Assembly (NCBI GenBank): GCA_031411235.1
Contig: JANOAR010000244.1
Coordinates: 1-53,234, forward strand
Reading direction: 5' to 3'
From: JANOAR01 sp031411235
GTDB taxonomy: Bacteria > Verrucomicrobiota > Verrucomicrobiia > Verrucomicrobiales > Verrucomicrobiaceae
DNA: 53,234 bases
In this document: one piece after another, positions 1 to 8,730 of the stretch
Layout: each line of letters opens with the position of its first letter
How positions within the stretch are numbered: position 1 is the first letter of the stretch
The notes under the pieces: model-generated
What the model saw: only the letters and a program-made list of their open reading frames with translations
The model's database searches: none
What the model was told of the DNA's origin: nothing
Translations under genes and position numbers: made by a program

Positions 1-331
1 CCGCGCACCTTTCCTCTTGCCAGCATCGCTCGTGTCGTGCTGAGTTCGCGCCTTCATTTCGCCGTTGCTGGCAGTGTTTGTATTTGGCCATGGGTGTTGG
101 GTTGGATTCAGTTGGGTCGTGGTTTGTCTGACAAGTGGCAGACACACTCGCCAGCAAGCCACCTGGGCCTACTGACGAAAGGGTTATCCCTCCGCCGCTG
201 AAGAAAAGCAGCGCCCGTGCCAAGTCATCGTGAGATTTCTTTGAGCAAATACAAGCACTGCCAGCAACGGCGAAATGAAGGCGCGAACTCAGCACGACAC
301 GAGCGATGCTGGCAAGAGGAAAGGTGCGCGG
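1..331. repeat. Long inverted repeat, 86-bp arms
   Basis: Bases 1-86 are the reverse complement of bases 246-331 with a single mismatch at position 77, separated by a 159-bp centre with no convincing ORF. The left arm begins exactly at the window edge, so the true repeat may be longer. Perfect long terminal inverted repeats around a short non-coding centre resemble a MITE or other non-autonomous element. A large cruciform or structured transcript is the alternative. No target-site duplication can be judged because the left flank is missing. Confidence 0.85.
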
Positions 332-335
332 CGGA

Positions 336-365
336 GTAGCCGCCCGTTCTCATGAACGCGGCTAC
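336..365. other. Stem-loop upstream of tRNA-Ser
   Basis: A perfect 8-bp stem (gtagccgc/gcggctac, 336-343 and 358-365) closes a 14-nt loop between the long inverted repeat and tRNA-Ser. No T-tract follows on either strand, so a Rho-independent terminator is not supported. Its role is unknown. Confidence 0.45.
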
Positions 366-420
366 GATCCGTCGTTTACAAACCGAGAGCTTGCTCTAAA
401 CATCTCGCCCGCTCGAACAA

Positions 421-510
421 GGAAAGGTGGCAGAGTGGTTTAACGCGTCGGTCTTGAAAACCGAAGACGATGAGAGTCGTCCGTGGGTTCGAATCCCACC
501 CTTTCCGCCA
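421..510 (+). tRNA. tRNA-Ser (anticodon UGA)
   Basis: The acceptor stem is ggaaagg (421-427) paired with cctttcc (500-506), followed by discriminator G507 and an encoded CCA at 508-510. The anticodon loop cttgaaa presents TGA, which reads UCA serine codons. A long variable arm after the anticodon stem is typical of class II tRNA-Ser, and the T-arm contains ttcgaat. The gene is intact even though it is an integration site: its 3' 65 bp is duplicated at 12192-12256 at the other end of the inserted element. Confidence 0.95.
446..510 (+). repeat. attL: integration core in tRNA-Ser 3' half
   Basis: This 65-bp stretch runs from the anticodon stem to the CCA end and is identical to 12192-12256. Identity starts sharply at 446, because base 445 differs from 12191. 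This is the expected footprint of a tyrosine integrase that uses the 3' half of a tRNA as attB and restores the tRNA from attP. Confidence 0.9.
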
Positions 511-850
511 AATCGCGCGTGGGATAAGGGCTAGAGAGCCAATGAGGCAAAGCCTGGAGTTGCGGCCAATTGCGGCGAAATGCGAGCTTTTGTGGTAAAA
601 AGTGGATACAAAACAGATACACTTTTGACACCCTGTGCAGGTTGGAGGCTGGTCGCAGTGCAGGGAATGGGGTGTGCCAATGGATCGGCTCAGTGTCGCA
701 GCGAGAGCCGCAACGAGCTGGGCTTGGCAAAAGCAGTCCAACTTCGCCTCTGGCCTTTGGAGCAAAGCCTCCCTAAAAACGTCGTTACCGCGCGCCCGCA
801 CACGGGAGCGTGGGGGGTGTCGCATTTGAACTCATGCCAGCCATGCCAGC
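511..850. other. Gene-free left end of the integrated element
   Basis: No convincing gene is present in this 340-bp stretch. It contains the motif gatacaaaacagatac at 605-620, matched by gatacaaaagtgatac near the right end (12143-12158), plausibly an integrase arm-binding site. Bases 523 to about 560 also resemble the sequence just beyond attR. Confidence 0.6.
605..620 (+). promoter_or_regulatory. Candidate integrase arm site, left
   Basis: Two gatac pentamers lie 11 bp apart (about one helical turn), joined by aaaaca. The same arrangement, in the same orientation and with the same spacing, occurs 34 bp inside the right end of the element. Repeated short sites near both attachment cores are what arm-type sites of lambda-like integrases look like. 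Function is inferred. Confidence 0.4.
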
Positions 851-1216
851 TCACCTCACCCAGCGCAGTTTGAGCGGTCGCTGGGAACGCCTGAGGAATG
901 CATCCTGGTACCGAGTCCAGGGAGGCAGGTCGAAGCGGGTGGGCGGGTAGGCGGCATTGTCGCCGGGCTTCCTTGGTGGGCGCTTGCCTCGGAAGGGGTG
1001 CGTCCACCAGCGATGCCATTCGCGCTTTTTGGCGTGCTTGGTTTCCAAGGCCAGCACGAGTTCGCGAAACTCGGTGTCGCTGGCCATCCAACGGTAAAAG
1101 GTGGCGTGGTTGAGCTTTGCCACGCGGCAGGCGAGTCGGCGGGTGAAGCCGTCGGCAAAGGCTGCACTTATGCGCTCGATGTAACGCTTTTTTCGACGCG
1201 GGCTGACTTGGTTCAT
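851..1216 (-). CDS. Small HTH-like hypothetical protein
   Basis: This is a 121-residue protein with no recognised family. Residues 20-55 read as a helix-turn-helix (ADGFTRRLACRVAKLN, then HATFYRWMASDTEFRELV), similar in style to phage or terminase-small-subunit DNA-binding helices. The C-terminal half is rich in Trp, Arg and Pro. Its ATG overlaps the stop of the upstream metallopeptidase gene (ATGA at 1213-1216), so it is probably translationally coupled to it as the last gene of a four-gene minus-strand operon. A DNA-binding or regulatory role is a guess from the helix pattern. Confidence 0.6.
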   Translation of the reverse strand: MNQVSPRRKKRYIERISAAFADGFTRRLACRVAKLNHATFYRWMASDTEFRELVLALETKHAKKREWHRWWTHPFRGKRPPRKPGDNAAYPPTRFDLPPWTRYQDAFLRRSQRPLKLRWVR

Positions 1217-2259
1217 GGCGCTTTGGTGGCGGTGGCTGCTTTTGCCGCAGCTTTGGCGGCTTCTCTTCGAGCCTTGGCCCGCAGGCGTTGGCGCTGGGCT
1301 TTTTCGCGAGAGGGCAGCTTGCCTTTCGCGAGTTCTTCCACGGTGTTGGCGGCGGTGAGAATGTGCTCCAGGCTGAACTTCGGCAAGACCGCCTCGGGTT
1401 TCAGATGGCTGGAGAGGTATTTCTCAGAGGCGGTGGTTAAGCCGTAGCGTGAGGCGACGAGCTTGGCGACAGCTTCGGCCTCCATCTCACGGGCTGTCCA
1501 ATCCAGCTTTCTACGGTCTTCCCAAAACTCGCCCGGCTGTTTGCCCAAGTGGCCGCAAAACAGGTGGCCCAACTCATGGGCGAGGGTGGCGAAGCGAGCG
1601 GGGAGCGCGTGCGATTGATTGAGCCGCAGTATGAAGGCACCACCAGCCCCACGCCTTACATCGCCCGCAAGGTTGGGTTCGAGGGCGCATTCGCTAACGT
1701 GAATGCGCATCTTCTCGCAGCAGGTCAGTGTCTTTTTCCAGGCGTCGCCTTCGACGATGCCCGAGGCGGCAAAGGGGTCTTCGATGGCTTGCTGCACGCC
1801 CAGCGGCAAGGGTTCGCCTTCGGTGTCTTCCACATCGAAAACGAAGTCCACCGGCCCCATGAATTTCAGCACCACCAGCGGGCGCGAGGCGGCTATGATA
1901 GTGCGGCCTATTTTCGCCCATTCTCGGACGGTCGCGGCATAGCGCAGCGTGGGCTTCTGGACGTGCAGGAGCATGGTGTTGTATGGGGCGAACTGCCGCA
2001 ACCTGCGTGAGAACTCCATCAGCTCTTTCAGCCGCGCAGGGGTGTTGTAGGCCAGCGCACTGCGCACCAGCTCATCGACGGCGGAGATGGCTTTGGCCTT
2101 GGCTTCATCGGCGGGTATCACTGGAGGTGATGACATAAAACCGGGTAACATTCCTGCTTCCATCCACGCATCATGCAGCGGAATCACCGACGCTGACAAG
2201 GTAAACTTCGTGGCTGCCAGGTCGCCTTGCGCGGGTAGAATGCGCAAGGCGGCATTCAT
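1213..2259 (-). CDS. ImmA/IrrE- or ArdC-like zinc metallopeptidase
   Basis: This 348-residue protein has an N-terminal region (about 60-120) resembling the ssDNA-binding domain of ArdC antirestriction proteins (SRRLRQFAPYNTMLL followed by a VREWAKIGR-type segment). A later domain contains the zinc-protease motif HELGH with a downstream EAEAVA helix, typical of ImmA/IrrE-type peptidases. The C-terminal tail is Ala/Lys/Arg-rich. Such proteins in mobile elements either cleave phage-type repressors or counter restriction. Here it shares an element with a type III restriction system, so an antirestriction or switch role is plausible. The start at 2259 is the longest; ATG at 2136 (MSSPPVIP) is a possible alternative. 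Confidence 0.8.
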   Translation of the reverse strand: MNAALRILPAQGDLAATKFTLSASVIPLHDAWMEAGMLPGFMSSPPVIPADEAKAKAISAVDELVRSALAYNTPARLKELMEFSRRLRQFAPYNTMLLHVQKPTLRYAATVREWAKIGRTIIAASRPLVVLKFMGPVDFVFDVEDTEGEPLPLGVQQAIEDPFAASGIVEGDAWKKTLTCCEKMRIHVSECALEPNLAGDVRRGAGGAFILRLNQSHALPARFATLAHELGHLFCGHLGKQPGEFWEDRRKLDWTAREMEAEAVAKLVASRYGLTTASEKYLSSHLKPEAVLPKFSLEHILTAANTVEELAKGKLPSREKAQRQRLRAKARREAAKAAAKAATATKAP

Positions 2260-2298
2260 ACCCTACTGCGGCTGATATGTGTTGGGGGCGGGATCAAC

Positions 2299-2496
2299 TC
2301 ACCGCGAAGGCAAAGGCTCTCCGAGTATCCCACGTATGTTTCCACAATGTTCATTCTCCTGTTCGTCGGTGACAGGGTTGAACCAGCCAGCGGGAGGCCA
2401 GTCAAATTCGCCAGCCAGGAAGGCACGATTGCCGCCGAGTTCCTTAAATTTGTCAGACGCAGCACGCCCTTTCAGGGAGACTTTTGAGGTGGTCAT
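2299..2496 (-). CDS. Small hypothetical protein
   Basis: This is a 65-residue protein beginning MTTSKVSLKG, with an FDWPPAGWFNPVT segment. No family is recognised. The ATG at 2496 lies 2 bp after the stop of the 170-residue upstream gene, with a GGTGGAG sequence just upstream as a possible ribosome binding site. The open frame extends further upstream into the neighbouring gene, but the internal ATG fits the operon better. It is probably co-expressed with the metallopeptidase gene that follows. Confidence 0.55.
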   Translation of the reverse strand: MTTSKVSLKGRAASDKFKELGGNRAFLAGEFDWPPAGWFNPVTDEQENEHCGNIRGILGEPLPSR

Positions 2497-2498
2497 GT

Positions 2499-3011
2499 TC
2501 AGCTCCACCACGTCGCATACAAGCCGGTCGCCGCGAACCAAGAGCGTTCCAAGAATGGTGGGCAGTGAATCCGATCACCCTCCCTGCGAAAGCCCTCAAA
2601 CCGATTCCACAGCCAATGGTCTGGGCCTGCGGCTTTGACTTCCTCGGCAGTTCTCCAGGTGAGGACTCCGCCCCATTGCAGGCAGTAGTCGGCATTCAGC
2701 GCCTCGTTCGGATCTCTGCCTTTGCGGTGCAGGCTGAAGGCGCAGACGAGCGCATTCGCCATGTCTGTTTTGTGGTAGAGGCGATAGCCATCGAGCGCCT
2801 TGCGGATCGGCGCACCCCCATACATCAGGCGAAACTCGTCGGTGATGATGTCGCGCACCTTCCTCGGCCAAGCGTGCCAACTGTGAAAAGACTCGTCGCC
2901 CCGGTGGGTGTCCTTCTGGGTAAACTCATCCAGTGCTTCGGGCGGCAACGTGGCGTCCAAGTAGGCGAAAACACCGCGTACAGCGTCTGGGATTTCGTGG
3001 ATTGAAGCCAT
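2499..3011 (-). CDS. Hypothetical protein, first gene of accessory operon
   Basis: This 170-residue soluble protein is rich in Trp, His and Tyr (FHSWHAWPRK, DHWLWNRFEG, LYATWWS). No signal peptide or recognised domain is seen. It is the promoter-proximal gene of a minus-strand cluster (3011 to 851) that includes a 65-residue protein, the ImmA/ArdC-like peptidase and an HTH-like protein. The reading frame ends 2 bp before the next ATG, supporting an operon. No function can be assigned. Confidence 0.6.
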   Translation of the reverse strand: MASIHEIPDAVRGVFAYLDATLPPEALDEFTQKDTHRGDESFHSWHAWPRKVRDIITDEFRLMYGGAPIRKALDGYRLYHKTDMANALVCAFSLHRKGRDPNEALNADYCLQWGGVLTWRTAEEVKAAGPDHWLWNRFEGFRREGDRIHCPPFLERSWFAATGLYATWWS

Positions 3012-3317
3012 GTTTCAAAGTTGTGGCGGGCAGGGTGCCGTCAACCCCCGAATGGAGCCAACGAGCCTCCAGTGAAATCGAGGAGCAGGGTCACGGATCG
3101 AACAGAAAGCCTGTGCCTATTTCGCGGTGCAGGCCATTCAGGAAAGACTGCACGGCTAACAGGCACGCATCGGCGTTTCCCGACTCGGCGGGCGTGAGGA
3201 TGCAGCGGGCGCGTTAGTCCAGATGACTCGTGCCTCTGGTTCAAGATCAATTCTTCACCATTATCCTGCCAGCTTGCATGAACGCTGGGCGCTGCCTACT
3301 CTCGGCACTTCTTTTTC
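3012..3317. other. Divergent intergenic region
   Basis: This 306-bp spacer separates the minus-strand accessory operon from the plus-strand type III restriction-modification genes, so it must carry divergent promoters. No confident -35/-10 pair, operator or structured RNA was recognised. Short ORFs here have no protein-like character. Confidence 0.5.
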
Positions 3318-4983
3318 ATGCCCGGCAAATACGATCACCTCACCAACGAACAGCTCATCGCCTTGCTGGAGGCGCGTGAGCAGGAACGGAGGCTTGGGCT
3401 AGTGTGGGAGCGCGATCCAGCCCATGTCGGGCGCGACGAGAGCATCAACCAACATTTTGTGACACTCAGCTACGAGCCAGGTTCGTCTTGCCAGTCGGCT
3501 ATAAGTACGGGGAACGGGGAACGTAGGCGCGTCGAGTTCGTTTCGTAACCTCATCATCGAGGGCGATAATTATGATGCCCTTCGACTACTGCGGCTAACC
3601 CATGCGGGGCGGGTGAAGTGCATCTACATCGACCCGCCCTACAACACGGGCAACCGCGACTTCATCTACAACGACCGCTTCATCAATAAAGAAGACGGCT
3701 GGCGGCACAGCAAGTGGATCGAGTTCATGCACAAGCGCTTGCTGTTGGCCAAAGAACTGCTGCGCGAGGATGGCGTTATCTTTGTCTCCATCGACGATAA
3801 TGAATTGTTCCATCTCGGGATGCTGATGAATCAGGTGTTTGGCGAGGGGAACTTTGTGGCAAACTGTCTATGGCAGAAAAAGTATGCTCCTGCCGCAGAT
3901 CACAAAAGCATCGCGCCGATGCACGATTACATCCTGGTTTATCAGGCCAGCCCGTCATGGCAACGTAACCTACTGCCGAGAGGTGAAGAGAAAGACAGGC
4001 AATACAAATTTGAAGACAAGAACGGCACCTTCCGAATCAGCGATTACACATGCAATAAAAGTGCGGATGAGCGGCCCAACCTCTTCTATCCAGTAAAGCA
4101 ACCGAACACGAATACAGAAGTCTGGCCAAAACGAACGAGAGTTTGGGCATACTCTCGGGATGAGCATCTAAGGCATGTTGAAGAAGGTTTGATTTACTGG
4201 GGTAAAGATGGGCAAGGGAGCGTCCCTGGCTACAAGCGGTATAAGCACGCTCTCAAGAATGCTGATGGAGTTGTGCCTCACACATGGTGGACGTTCAGCG
4301 AAGTCGGGCACAACGACACTGCCAAGAAAGAGCTGATGGCAATCCTCCATGAAGAGGCACGAGCCTTCTCGACGCCCAAGCCCTCCACTCTGATTGAGCG
4401 TATTCTTCAAATCGGTTGCGGCCCTGACGACATTATTCTCGACTTCTTCGCGGGCAGCGGCACCACGGCTCATGCGGTGATGAAGCTCAATGCGGAGGAT
4501 GGTGGCAACCGCCAGTTCATCCTCGTCTCCAGCACGGAGGCGACGGATGAAGAACCGAATAAAAACCTCTGCCGCGATGTGTGTGCGAAGCGGGTGCAGC
4601 GTGTCTGCGAAGGCTATGGCGAGGTGCCGGGGCTGGGCGGTGGCTTTGCCTATCTGCGCATCGTGCGCATCGAGCCGGGGCGCTTGCTGCGACGGCTCCA
4701 GCATGAGCAGGTGTGGATCACGCTTCAGCTCATGCACTTGGAAGCACTGGTGCCTGAGCCACCCGGCGGCATCTTGTGGGTAGCGGGCGAGGGCAGGTCG
4801 CGCATCATCTACCTGACGCAGACGAACGAGAAGACCTGGGGGCCGCTGGAGCGTGCGCTGGCGGATTCGCCCCGCGCGACCATTTACACCTGGGCACCGG
4901 AGATTGTGCGGCACCACGCGCCGAAGACCTCCGTGCGCCCCATTCCCAAGTTCCTGCTGGAAAGGCTGGGCCTCACACCATGA
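3318..4983 (+). pseudogene. mod: Type III DNA methyltransferase Mod, frameshifted
   Basis: An adenine-specific methyltransferase of the type III Mod family is split between two frames. The N-terminal part (from MPGKYDHLTNEQ at 3318) runs out of frame at 3546. The rest lies in frame 1, where FRNLIIEGDNYDALRLLR leads into DPPYNTG (motif IV, about 3631) and later DFFAGSGTTAH (motif I, about 4441). The DPPY-before-FxGxG order is the beta arrangement typical of Mod. The cause is visible: ggggaac occurs twice in tandem at 3509-3522, and removing one copy restores one 552-residue ORF. The second fragment could still initiate at GTG 3613 but would lack the N-terminus. The stop overlaps the start of res (ATGA at 4980-4983). 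Confidence 0.85.
3509..3522 (+). repeat. 7-bp tandem duplication (ggggaac x2) in mod
   Basis: Two exact copies of ggggaac sit at the point where the mod frame breaks. A net 7-bp difference equals a +1 shift, which is exactly the shift between the two halves of the gene. It looks like a slippage duplication and could in principle revert. Confidence 0.85.
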
Positions 4984-7466
4984 TTACCCTTCGTCCCTTT
5001 CAAGAAGCGCCGTCTGAGAGTGCGCTGAGCGTGTTTCGCTACCTCGCTGGGCAGTTGCCCACCTTGTCGAATGCGGCTGAGCGTGCGGCGGCTGTGGCGC
5101 AGAATGGCGCGGTGCTTCTCCATGCGCCCACGGGCGCGGGCAAGACGGTGATGGCGGGCCACATCGCCGAGACGCTGAGCAAGGAGCACAAGGTAGTGTG
5201 GTTTTGGTTCACGCCCTTCAAGGCGCTGGTGGAGCAGTCGGAGCAGAGCTTGCGCAGCAAGTTCCCCGGCCTGCGCACGCGCCGCCTTGCCGATGATCGC
5301 GACCCGCAAAAGACGAAGGCTGGCGATGTGTGGGTGACGACGTGGCAACTGGTGGCGGCCAGCAACACGGATGGTCGCCGCGTGCGCAATGACCGCGAGG
5401 ACAACCCAAGTGTGGACACGCTGATGACGCAACTCCGCAAGCGCGGCTTCATGGTCGGCGTGATCGTGGACGAGTCGCATCATGGCTTTCGCAAGGGCAC
5501 GCAGGCGTTTGATTTCTACAAGGAAGTCATCAAGCCTGACTTCACGCTGTTGGTGACGGCGACGCCGGATGACAACGAGGTCGAGGCGTTTCCTAAAGAC
5601 GCAGGTTTCAGGCAAATGCCGCGCATCTTGATCCCTCGCAGCCATGCTGTGGAGGCAGGGCTGGTGAAGCCGGGGCTGCGCTCAATTGTGCTGATCGCGA
5701 AGCCTGGGCAGGAGAACTTGGTGGACTTTGAGACGACGGCGATTCGCGAAGCGACGAAGACACACAACGGCATCAAGGCTGAGCTGGCGCGGCTGGGCAT
5801 CCCCCTGGTGCCGCTGATGCTGGTGCAACTAGACAGCACAGCGGGTAGCAAAGATCGAGTGAAAAAGAAGCTGCTGGCGGCTGGCTTTACCGACTCGCAG
5901 GTGGTCGTCCATTTGGACAAGGAACCGAATGAAGCGCTGCTGAAAACCATCGCCTACGACACGAGCAAAGAGGTGCTGGTGTTCAAGGTGGCGGTGGCGC
6001 TGGGCTTCGATGCGCCGCGTGCGTGGACTCTGGTGTCCATGCGCGGGATCGTTGATGCGGACTTCGGCACGCAGATCGTGGGGCGGCTGATGCGGGTGCA
6101 TGAGCTGTGCCAGGGCCGTGTCATGCCCGAGGCGCTGCAACATGCCTATGTGTTCCTCGCTGATCTTGAAAAACAGCAAGGCTTGGAGCTAGCGGCTGAT
6201 AAGTTGAACCGGGTGAAGGCTTCGCTAGCAAGCGTGGCGAGTTCCTCGGTGGTGGTGCAAATTGGCGGCGAGGGGCAACTGCAAGTGATCCGCAATGGCC
6301 AGCCGGAACTCATCGCTGATGAGACGACGCGGCCTGCGCTTGAGGCTTTGAAAACCAGCGATGTGGGAACGACTGCGGAGGGTGATGCTGGGCTGGCGAC
6401 GCCTGAAACTGGTGGGCAGGCGTGGTTTGGCGTCTTCGATGCTCTAGATCACAGCGCTGAGACAGAGGGGCAAGCAGCGGGTTCTGATGTGGCTCGGGAT
6501 GTGCCCATCGTAGCGGCGGCGCATCGTTATCCAATAAGAGAAGGCATCCCCACGCGACTGCGCAAGGAGCGCGCCAAGCCGAACACGGATGGGCTGGATG
6601 AAGCCATCGTAGCCCATGTGAACTGGAGCGCAGACATACTGATCGACGGGTTGCGGCGAGCTGTGGAGGTGCTGCGACTGGAGAAGGGACTCTTTGCCAA
6701 CGCGGTGCAGGAGGGCTCACGCCAACAAATCCAAGCCGCGCTGGATCGGCAGGCGACGGAGGAGAGCGCCGAGCAACTAATCTTTAACCTTGGCAATGCG
6801 GGACTGGTGTCCAGTCCGCAGCGATTGGATGAGTTGCTGCGTCTGCGTGTGGCCAATGAATTGCGCCGCATGGGCCGGGCCGAGGCCGATAATGCTGACG
6901 AGGTGGAATACACCCTGGCAATGGTGCTGGTGCAAAATCGCCACCTGCTAAAACAAGCGCAGCGTCGCGCCGTGGCCGGATTTGTGGAGGCCGTAGATAC
7001 TGAGCCGCTGCCGCCTGTGCTGGTAGCTGCATCGGATTTACCCCAGTCGCACGGCAATGTGTATGGCCGAATGCCCGAGGGCATGAACCTGTGGGAAATC
7101 GCCTTTGCCGAATGGCTCGATTCTGACGCGGCGAGCGTGGTGAACTGGTGGCATCGCAATCCGACGACGGGCGGCTCGGCGGTGATCGTGGTATTGCCCG
7201 ATGGCTTACGCTTTTTCCCCGACTTCATCATCAGCGTGAAGGGTCGCAGCAAAACTGATGGCATCCTGCTGGTGGACACGAAACGCGGTATCAATGACGA
7301 CCTGAATGCCGTACCGAAGACCGTGGTGGAGCACCGCGAGTATGGCCGGGCGATGATCCTGAAAAAAGACGGGCGGCGCTGGATGACGATTCGCTACAAC
7401 GAGGCGCAAGATAAGAACGTGGAGGATCAAGTGCTGCACGCTGACTTGCTGGCGCACTTTGTCTGA
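4980..7466 (+). CDS. res: Type III restriction endonuclease subunit Res
   Basis: This 828-residue SF2 helicase-nuclease would translocate DNA and cleave it in complex with Mod. Visible motifs are Walker A PTGAGKT (50-56), DESH (164-167, motif II), TATPD (motif III) and a C-terminal helicase region with QIVGRLMRVHE (motif VI). A C-terminal PD-(D/E)xK-like nuclease pairs PD (747-748) with DTK (766-768). The start ATG overlaps the stop of mod, giving tight translational coupling; an open frame upstream to 4776 is mod sequence out of frame. Because mod is frameshifted, expression of an intact Res would be expected to depend on Mod, as Res is normally inactive without it. Confidence 0.88.
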   Translation: MITLRPFQEAPSESALSVFRYLAGQLPTLSNAAERAAAVAQNGAVLLHAPTGAGKTVMAGHIAETLSKEHKVVWFWFTPFKALVEQSEQSLRSKFPGLRTRRLADDRDPQKTKAGDVWVTTWQLVAASNTDGRRVRNDREDNPSVDTLMTQLRKRGFMVGVIVDESHHGFRKGTQAFDFYKEVIKPDFTLLVTATPDDNEVEAFPKDAGFRQMPRILIPRSHAVEAGLVKPGLRSIVLIAKPGQENLVDFETTAIREATKTHNGIKAELARLGIPLVPLMLVQLDSTAGSKDRVKKKLLAAGFTDSQVVVHLDKEPNEALLKTIAYDTSKEVLVFKVAVALGFDAPRAWTLVSMRGIVDADFGTQIVGRLMRVHELCQGRVMPEALQHAYVFLADLEKQQGLELAADKLNRVKASLASVASSSVVVQIGGEGQLQVIRNGQPELIADETTRPALEALKTSDVGTTAEGDAGLATPETGGQAWFGVFDALDHSAETEGQAAGSDVARDVPIVAAAHRYPIREGIPTRLRKERAKPNTDGLDEAIVAHVNWSADILIDGLRRAVEVLRLEKGLFANAVQEGSRQQIQAALDRQATEESAEQLIFNLGNAGLVSSPQRLDELLRLRVANELRRMGRAEADNADEVEYTLAMVLVQNRHLLKQAQRRAVAGFVEAVDTEPLPPVLVAASDLPQSHGNVYGRMPEGMNLWEIAFAEWLDSDAASVVNWWHRNPTTGGSAVIVVLPDGLRFFPDFIISVKGRSKTDGILLVDTKRGINDDLNAVPKTVVEHREYGRAMILKKDGRRWMTIRYNEAQDKNVEDQVLHADLLAHFV

Positions 7467-7539
7467 GCGGACTCCCTCGCTCTGGCTGGCGGCTCAGCGG
7501 GCGGGGCGAGTGATCGGCAGTCAGGCACCCAGAGGGCTA

Positions 7540-8415
7540 TTATCCTGATATGGCTATTGTGCCATTTTGCCGATACCACGTTCTGCTGCTGATGCCTTCG
7601 GCTTCCCAAGGCTTTGTGGCGGTGAGGGTCGTGGTCTTTGACCAGCGCTTTTTTCCTCGCGCTGATTGGATGGCTGAAAATCGCTCCTCGCTGAACTCGC
7701 CCCATACCCACTTGGCCACGGAGCGGGCGATGCCTTTGACTTCGACGTGGGTGAGGGGTGGGGTGAAGGTGAGGTTGATGCCATTGCCTGCGGTACGTAG
7801 CATGACCTCAAATTCATCTCGGCTCTTGCCCGCTTTTTGGTAACTCCGCCATTGCTTGTAGGCGATGTCTCGGAGGGCATCGAACAAGGCGATGTTGCGC
7901 CCGGTGGCTGTTATCTCGCGCTTGGGGGGCTTTCGCTTGTCGGTCTTGTCGAGATGGTCGTTGAGAGTGGCGAGCTGGTAGGGCACCTGGGCTTGCCAAT
8001 CTACGAGCCACGTTTCAGAGACGGGGTTCTTGGACAGAAAGGCGGGGTAGGCGCGGTCGGCGCTGAGCTTGTGGGTGAGGCCGCGCTCTACGTCATCGTA
8101 AAACCTCATCGGTCTGCGGCTGGAGTTCTCGAATGCCGAAACGGGCGTCTCCAGCAGATAGCCGATGTGGGCATGTCCGTTGGCGCGATTGAGGGCAATG
8201 AAGGTGGGTGGTGGGCAGCCGCGATCTTAGGCGCGGTCGTAGGCATCTGAGCCGTCGATGTCGAACACCATCCACCGCCATACCATGTGCGAGTTGTGCT
8301 GGAGAAATGGGAATTGTGCGGCCTTGGTGGCGTCTCGGATGAGCAGCCGTTGCCCCAGCGACGCCACACAATAGGGCCTCGCGGGGAGCGTCTGGACGTA
8401 GCTTGCTCGCGTCAT
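7540..8415 (-). pseudogene. Plasmid replicase (RepA/PriCT-type), nonsense mutation
   Basis: The reading frame from ATG 8415 encodes LPARPYCVASLGQRLLI and MVFDIDGSDAYDRA, then hits TAA at 8227-8229 (codon 63). It continues in the same frame with ALNRANGHAHIGYLLETPVS and the DDVERGLTHKLSADRAY region, then on to the stop at 7540. This is the order of the Replicase/PriCT-1 family of plasmid initiators, including the HAH motif of archaeo-eukaryotic-type primases. The C-terminal fragment could start at ATG 8109. As read, a full protein of about 290 residues is interrupted by one in-frame stop, so autonomous replication of the element is probably lost unless the stop is suppressed. Confidence 0.8.
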
Positions 8416-8450
8416 GTCCGAGAGGATGGGCGGTGGCTATGGGCACTGTC

Positions 8451-8726
8451 TTACTCGGGAAGGCTGGTGGTGCTGCCGTTGCTCTGCCGACGACGACGGG
8501 GCCGGTAGGTGCTGGCAGTGCGGGCGGCGACGCGGTGGCGCTGAATGAAAGCGTCGAGGTCGCTGCGCAGGAAGCGGACGTAGCCGGGGCGCTCGATGCA
8601 GGGGATGGCCTGGGCGGTGCGCCAGTCATCAAGGGTGCGTTGTGCGATGCCGAGGTAGCTTGAGGCTTCGGCTTTGGTGAAGAGGTCGGATAACGGTGTT
8701 GGTTTCATCACCGCTGACCGTGCCAT
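8451..8726 (-). CDS. Excisionase-family HTH protein (Xis/AlpA-like)
   Basis: This 91-residue DNA-binding protein has the MerR-like excisionase fold: FTKAEASSYLGIAQRTLDDW is the helix-turn-helix, followed by the wing GYVRFLRSDLDAFIQRH. Such proteins bend DNA for integrase-mediated excision or regulate mobile-element genes. It lies 35 bp upstream of the replicase pseudogene on the same strand, and downstream of the 53-bp repeat array, which could be its binding region. The annotated start could instead be the internal ATG at 8708 (MKPTPLSD). An Arg-rich tail follows the domain. Confidence 0.8.
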   Translation of the reverse strand: MARSAVMKPTPLSDLFTKAEASSYLGIAQRTLDDWRTAQAIPCIERPGYVRFLRSDLDAFIQRHRVAARTASTYRPRRRRQSNGSTTSLPE

Positions 8727-8730
8727 TCGT

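Noticed and set aside
376..825. Minus-strand ORFs across tRNA-Ser containing GFEPTDDSHRLRFSRP
   Set aside because: This is the well-known spurious antisense translation of tRNA-Ser; the tRNA explains the sequence completely. The same shadow occurs at 12171-12485.
3041..3250. 69-residue minus-strand ORF in the divergent spacer
   Set aside because: No ribosome binding site, no conserved pattern, and it would block the expected promoters.
4168..5645. Minus-strand ORFs of about 250 residues opposite mod/res
   Set aside because: They are antisense to clear Mod and Res motifs and are His/Arg/Leu-biased as expected for shadows.
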